A stretch of 16,310 nt of DNA from an uncultured Spirochaetales bacterium. GTDB taxonomy: Bacteria; Spirochaetota; Spirochaetia; Sphaerochaetales; Sphaerochaetaceae. The translations under genes and the position numbers were made by a program. Positions 12,457 through 16,310 of this stretch are shown one piece after another (position 1 is the stretch's first letter; each line of letters opens with the position of its first letter). A model generated the notes under the pieces. The model was not told the DNA's origin. It saw nothing but the letters and a program-made list of their open reading frames with translations, and did no database searches. The stretch lies in NCBI GenBank assembly GCA_937902565.1, contig CALFMX010000048.1:1-16310 (forward strand). Direction: 5' to 3'.

Positions 12457-15400
12457 ATGGGAGACATCATGCGCCCTGTTCCCTTCTCGGAACTAATTGA
12501 ACGTATCGTCGGTGAGTATCGCAACCACCGTTCCATCTTCGGCATCGGGGAGGATCAATTCCACCACGATTCCACCACCGGGCGGAGAATCTCGGTTTTT
12601 GGCCAGAGTTGCTCCACCCCCGTCGGCCCCGCCGCCGGTCCGCACACCCAGCTGGCCCAGAATATCATCGCCAGCTACCTGGTCGGCGGCCGCTTCATCG
12701 AGCTCAAGACCGTCCAGGTCCTCGATGAGCTCGAGATCGAGAAACCGTGTATCGATGCCCGTGACGAGGGGTACAACACCGAGTGGTCGAGCGAGTACAC
12801 CCTCCCCAAGGCGTGGGATGAGTATGCCAAGGCGTGGATCATCCTCCACCTCCTCGAGGCGGTGATGGGCGAGGGCCCCTTCGAGAAGCCCTCCTTCATC
12901 TTCAATATGTCGGTCGGCTATAACCTTGAGGGGATCCGGACGGAGAAGATGCAGACCTTCATCGACTCGATGATCGACGCGAGCAGGGATGAACGCTTCG
13001 CCCAATACCTTAGAGAACTCGATGCCCTCATCGACGAGGGTCTCTTCGAGGGGACCGACTGGGAGGGCCGGGAGAAGAACCTTGCCGGCCTGACGGCCAA
13101 GATCAGTGCGAACATGTGTCCGTCGACGACACTGTCGACGATGCACGGTTGTCCCCCTGCCGAGATCGAGGCGATCTGTTCGTACATGTACAGCGAGAAG
13201 AAGCTCAATACCTTCGTCAAGCTCAATCCGACGCTGCTCGGCTTCGAGACGGTGCGCGAGATTCTCGACACCCTCGGCTACGACTACGTCACCATCAAGC
13301 GGGAGAGTTTTGACAACGACCTGCAGTGGAACGATGCGATCGCGATGCTCCATCGTCTTGTCTCGCTTGGCAAGAAGGTCGGCAGGGGCTTCGGGGTCAA
13401 GCTCACCAACACCCTCGGTTCGGTCAACGACCAGGGGATGTTGCCAGGCGACGAGATGTACATGAGCGGGCGGGCGCTGCTGCCCATCTCCACAACGGTG
13501 GCAGAGCGCCTCTCCAAGGAGTTTGCAGGCACCCTTCCCATCTCATACAGCGGCGGGGCGACCGCCTTTACCGCCAAGGCCCTCTTCGAGAGTGGCATCA
13601 GGCCGATTACCTTGGCAACCGACCTGCTCAAGCCCGGCGGGTACGCCCGTCTTGGCCAGATCGCCGGCCTCCTTGACGAGAGTGACGCCTGGGCGATGGA
13701 TGGCATCGATATCGCTCGCCTCGAAACGCTTGCCCAGGATGCCCGCAGTGGTGTCTATGCTGAGCTTGAAAAGCAGTTCAGGGGAATCGACACCATCAAG
13801 ATCGATGAGCAGCTGCCGATGTGGGATTGCTACGTCGCCCCCTGCGTGGTGGCGTGCCCGATCCACCAGCCGATCCCGGAGTACGTCCAGCTGGTCGGGG
13901 AGGGGCGGTACGCCGATGCCCTCGACCTGATCTATGATACCAACGCCCTGCCTGCCATCACCGGCCACATCTGTGACCACCAGTGCCAGCTGCACTGTAC
14001 CCGGATGGACTACGAGGGAGCGGTCAAGATCCGCGACATGAAGCGCCTCGCCGTCGAGAACGGCTTTGCCGAGTACAAGAAGGAGAACTGGGAGGGCCCG
14101 ACCGACAAGACCTCCATCAAGGCGGCGGTGGTGGGAGCCGGGCCTGCCGGCCTGTCGGCGGCGTACTTCCTCGCCCGCGCCGGGTTCGATACCACCGTCT
14201 ATGAGCGTGAGCAATCCGGTGGTGGCGTTGTGCGCCACGTCATCCCCGGCTTCCGTCTCCCTGTGGAGGCGATTGAGAGCGACATCGAGTTCATCAAGGC
14301 CCACGGGGTGGACTTCCACTTCTCAAGTGATGTGCAGAGCCTCGATATCAAGGCCCTCAAGGCCCAGGGCTACCAGTACATCTTCTACGCCATCGGCAGT
14401 GAGGTTGACAATGAGATCCCGCTGCAGGGTGACCGTAGCCGTGTACGCCCGTCGCTCTCCTTCCTCTCCGAGTTCCGCAAGAACCCCGCCTCGCTCTCCC
14501 TGGGCAAGCGCGTGGTCGTTGTCGGTGGTGGCAACACCGCCATGGATGGGGCCCGTGCCGCACTCCGGGTGGCCGGGGTGGAGCAGGTGACGGTCATCTA
14601 TCGCCGTACCGAACGGGAGATGCCCGCCGACCATGAGGAGTATGCCAATGCCATCGCCGACGGCATCGACTTCATCTTCCTTGCCAATCCGGAGCGCTTT
14701 GATGACACGAGCCTGACGGTACGCAAGATGGCCCTCGGCGATCCTGATGAGAGTGGCCGCCGTCGCCCCGTCGTCACCGATGAGACCTTCACCATCGAGT
14801 GCGACACGATGATCACCGCGATCGGGGAGCGGGCCGATGCCGACCGCCTTACCTGGTACGGGGTTCCCACCAATGAGAAGGGGTGGCCGATCGTCGACGA
14901 GGAGACCTTGGAGAGCCAGGTCGAGAACGTCTTTGTCATCGGGGATGTGCAGAGCGGGCCATCGACGGTCGTGCGGTGCATTGCCTCCGGCAGGGCGGCT
15001 GTCGAGGCAGCCATTGACAAGGTCCTCGGCCCCGAGGATGAGGAAGGGGACGGGGACGAGTGGGACGATGAGGATATCTTTGACGATCTCGACGTTGATA
15101 GCCTGGCTGCAGAGATCGAGGAGGAGGATGAGTACTTCGGCCTCATCGCCGACAAGAAGAGCCATATCCTCGTCTCCAAGGAGTTCGGGGAGGAGGGATT
15201 TGCTGAGACCGAGGCCGCGCGATGCCTGGAGTGCTCCTACATCTGCAACAAGTGTGTCGATGTCTGTCCCAACCGGGCCAACGTCGCCATCGATGTGCGC
15301 AATTGCGCCCTCTTCGACGATCCGTTCCAGATCCTGCACCTCGATGCCTTCTGCAACGAGTGCGGCAACTGCGAGACCTTCTGCCCCTACGACGGTGGTC

Positions 15401-15639
15401 CCTATCGGGAGAAGTTCACCCTTTTCAACACCAAGGAGGACTTTGATTCGTCCAAGAACAGCGGCTTCTGGGCCGATGGCCCCGATGTCCTGGTCCGTCT
15501 CGACGGTAGGGTCGTTGCCTGTTCGATCGATGGCGAGGGGCTGCTCGCAGCCGATGCCGAGATCAGCGAGGAGGCCGCCGCGATGATCGAGACGGTCTAC
15601 GAGTCGTACAGCTACCTGCTCGGGTATGTGGAGGAGTGA
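12457..15639 (+). CDS. ygfK: YgfK-type multidomain FAD/Fe-S oxidoreductase
   Basis: A 1060-residue protein, against about 1030 in E. coli. I place the start at 12457 (MGDIMRPVPF, as in E. coli YgfK) with AGGAG five bases upstream, not at the ATG at 12427. Domains: a dihydroorotate dehydrogenase-like TIM barrel (about 1-430); a GltD/DPD-type Fe-S domain with C458, C463, C467 and C506, C510, C514; FAD binding GAGPAG (560-565); NAD(P) binding GGGNTAMDG (690-698); a second FAD segment VFVIGDVQSGP; and two C-terminal [4Fe-4S] sets (C923, 926, 930, 933, 937 and C966, 969, 972, 976). This resembles dihydropyrimidine dehydrogenase rearranged. The old name 'putative selenate reductase' is weakly founded; the gene belongs to anaerobic purine/urate degradation clusters. 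A very acidic stretch lies at about residues 859-893. ssnA follows seven bases after the stop. Confidence 0.93.
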   Translation: MGDIMRPVPFSELIERIVGEYRNHRSIFGIGEDQFHHDSTTGRRISVFGQSCSTPVGPAAGPHTQLAQNIIASYLVGGRFIELKTVQVLDELEIEKPCIDARDEGYNTEWSSEYTLPKAWDEYAKAWIILHLLEAVMGEGPFEKPSFIFNMSVGYNLEGIRTEKMQTFIDSMIDASRDERFAQYLRELDALIDEGLFEGTDWEGREKNLAGLTAKISANMCPSTTLSTMHGCPPAEIEAICSYMYSEKKLNTFVKLNPTLLGFETVREILDTLGYDYVTIKRESFDNDLQWNDAIAMLHRLVSLGKKVGRGFGVKLTNTLGSVNDQGMLPGDEMYMSGRALLPISTTVAERLSKEFAGTLPISYSGGATAFTAKALFESGIRPITLATDLLKPGGYARLGQIAGLLDESDAWAMDGIDIARLETLAQDARSGVYAELEKQFRGIDTIKIDEQLPMWDCYVAPCVVACPIHQPIPEYVQLVGEGRYADALDLIYDTNALPAITGHICDHQCQLHCTRMDYEGAVKIRDMKRLAVENGFAEYKKENWEGPTDKTSIKAAVVGAGPAGLSAAYFLARAGFDTTVYEREQSGGGVVRHVIPGFRLPVEAIESDIEFIKAHGVDFHFSSDVQSLDIKALKAQGYQYIFYAIGSEVDNEIPLQGDRSRVRPSLSFLSEFRKNPASLSLGKRVVVVGGGNTAMDGARAALRVAGVEQVTVIYRRTEREMPADHEEYANAIADGIDFIFLANPERFDDTSLTVRKMALGDPDESGRRRPVVTDETFTIECDTMITAIGERADADRLTWYGVPTNEKGWPIVDEETLESQVENVFVIGDVQSGPSTVVRCIASGRAAVEAAIDKVLGPEDEEGDGDEWDDEDIFDDLDVDSLAAEIEEEDEYFGLIADKKSHILVSKEFGEEGFAETEAARCLECSYICNKCVDVCPNRANVAIDVRNCALFDDPFQILHLDAFCNECGNCETFCPYDGGPYREKFTLFNTKEDFDSSKNSGFWADGPDVLVRLDGRVVACSIDGEGLLAADAEISEEAAAMIETVYESYSYLLGYVEE

Positions 15640-15646
15640 GAGTACT

Positions 15647-16210
15647 ATGGCTACAACGGTAATAAAGAATACAACCATCATGCAGACCGAACCCCCGTTC
15701 GAGGTGACCGAGGGGGTGGATATCGTCATCACCGGTGACCTGATCACCACGATCGGGAGCGGTGTGGCCTCTGGTGTGAAAGCTGACAAGGTCATCGACG
15801 GGAGGGGCAAGGTCGTCATCCCCGGCAATGTCTGCGCACACCACCACTACTACAGCGGTCTCTCGCGGGGCATGCAGATCACGGCAGGGCCGCAGACCGA
15901 CTTCATCCAGGTGCTCAAGGAGTGGTGGTGGCGTCTCGACCGTGGCCTGGATGAGGAGGCGTGCTACTACAGCTCGCTGATCTGCTCCATCGACGCGATC
16001 CTTGCCGGTACCACCTGCGCCATCGACCACCACGCGAGTCCCGCCTACATCGAGGGGAGCCTCGATACCATCGCCCATGGGATGGAGAAGGTCGGCATCC
16101 GTGGATCGACGTGCTACGAGGTCACCGACCGCAATGGCGAACAGGTGCCGCAAAGCGGTGCCGCCCAGGGCACCAACGAAGTGACTCAGGCGATGGCCGC
16201 ACGCGGCTAA
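15647..16210 (+). CDS. ssnA: SsnA-type aminohydrolase, N-terminal part with aberrant end
   Basis: SsnA proteins are metal-dependent amidohydrolases of about 440 residues, found beside ygfK and selenium/molybdenum hydroxylase genes in purine catabolism. Here the first ~160 residues are normal: a small N-terminal beta-domain (VIKNTTIM...VIDGRGKVVIPG), the metal motif AHHHYYSGLSRGM (H65-H67), KEWWWRLDRGLD, and IDAILAGTTCAIDHHASP. After CYEVTDRNGE (about 16145) the sequence stops resembling the family and reaches TAA at 16208-16210 after 187 residues. None of the three frames beyond restores SsnA. The metal ligands of the C-terminal half are therefore missing. Either the gene is truncated by a rearrangement or the window ends in a chimeric join. 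The ATG was chosen because it follows GAGGAG; a GTG at 15626 lies inside ygfK. Confidence 0.75.
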   Translation: MATTVIKNTTIMQTEPPFEVTEGVDIVITGDLITTIGSGVASGVKADKVIDGRGKVVIPGNVCAHHHYYSGLSRGMQITAGPQTDFIQVLKEWWWRLDRGLDEEACYYSSLICSIDAILAGTTCAIDHHASPAYIEGSLDTIAHGMEKVGIRGSTCYEVTDRNGEQVPQSGAAQGTNEVTQAMAARG

Positions 16211-16310
16211 CGTGAGCGCCAAGGCCGCGTGCATGGCGCGCGGCTGGCCAGCAGCCCGGCTGACACAGCGCCGCTGACCATGCTTCCGGCCATGGACGCG
16301 GACCCTGCTG
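16146..16310. other. Terminal segment of different origin
   Basis: The last ~165 bases are about 70% GC by hand count, hold no recognisable gene in any frame, and do not continue ssnA. The simplest reading is a junction with unrelated DNA or a low-quality contig end. Confidence 0.5.

Noticed and set aside
14323..15828. A 501-residue open frame antisense to the end of ygfK and the start of ssnA
   Set aside because: It mirrors sense codon bias and spans two sense genes, with no recognisable domains.

Overview
The window is a chromosomal stretch of a bacterium, with GC-rich housekeeping and catabolic genes (9.3-16.1 kb) and a left half (0-8.7 kb) of decayed mobile and defence-type genes that is partly AT-rich. 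The set of AAA_14/DUF4143 ATPases, a PflX-type radical SAM protein, a YgfK/SsnA pair and a one-TM coiled-coil protein suggests an anaerobic, probably host-associated organism, most likely a Sphaerochaeta-like spirochaete. That placement rests on gene content alone and is only moderately secure.

Layout: (1) 1-636, C-terminal part of a PAS-GGDEF diguanylate cyclase. (2) About 688-1806, a DUF4143 ATPase that has lost its P-loop. (3) 1975-3371, a two-gene unit of a PflX-like radical SAM protein and an Imm5-like protein joined by an ATGA overlap. (4) 3481-4668 (minus), an intact AAA_14/DUF4143 ATPase. (5) 4673-6075, a complete IS110-family element inserted in the Shine-Dalgarno sequence of that ATPase gene, separating it from its promoter at 6103-6131. 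(6) 6076-6325, AT-rich DNA and a 23-bp tandem repeat. (7) 6326-6832, a broken RelB/DinJ antitoxin and PIN toxin pair. (8) About 6827-8713, a Firmicutes-like mobile-element remnant on the minus strand: serine recombinase pseudogene, KilA-N protein, XRE repressor with a strong promoter, and an oriT-like non-coding segment. (9) tRNA-Leu(UAA) with its terminator. (10) On the minus strand, a small membrane protein, threonine synthase and a second fold-type-II PLP enzyme. (11) A divergent control region at 12146-12456. (12) ygfK and the start of ssnA on the plus strand. The last ~165 bases look foreign to ssnA and may be a contig-end artefact.

The strongest signal is the IS110 left end. Bases about 4690-4870 can fold into two stem-loops of the same design (guide ending at the core, then AAGC-N6-GCTT, then a guide ending GGAG), matching published IS110 bridge RNAs. 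The first loop carries 11 nt identical to the left flank of the insertion site and 12 nt perfectly complementary to the target site reconstructed by removing the element. The guide-target relation can therefore be read directly from the window, and the target is the ribosome-binding site and start codon of a DUF4143 gene.

ygfK, ssnA, the PLP enzyme and thrC sit around one divergent promoter region. ygfK and ssnA belong to the purine/urate catabolic clusters of gut anaerobes, so this end is probably a purine-nitrogen salvage locus.
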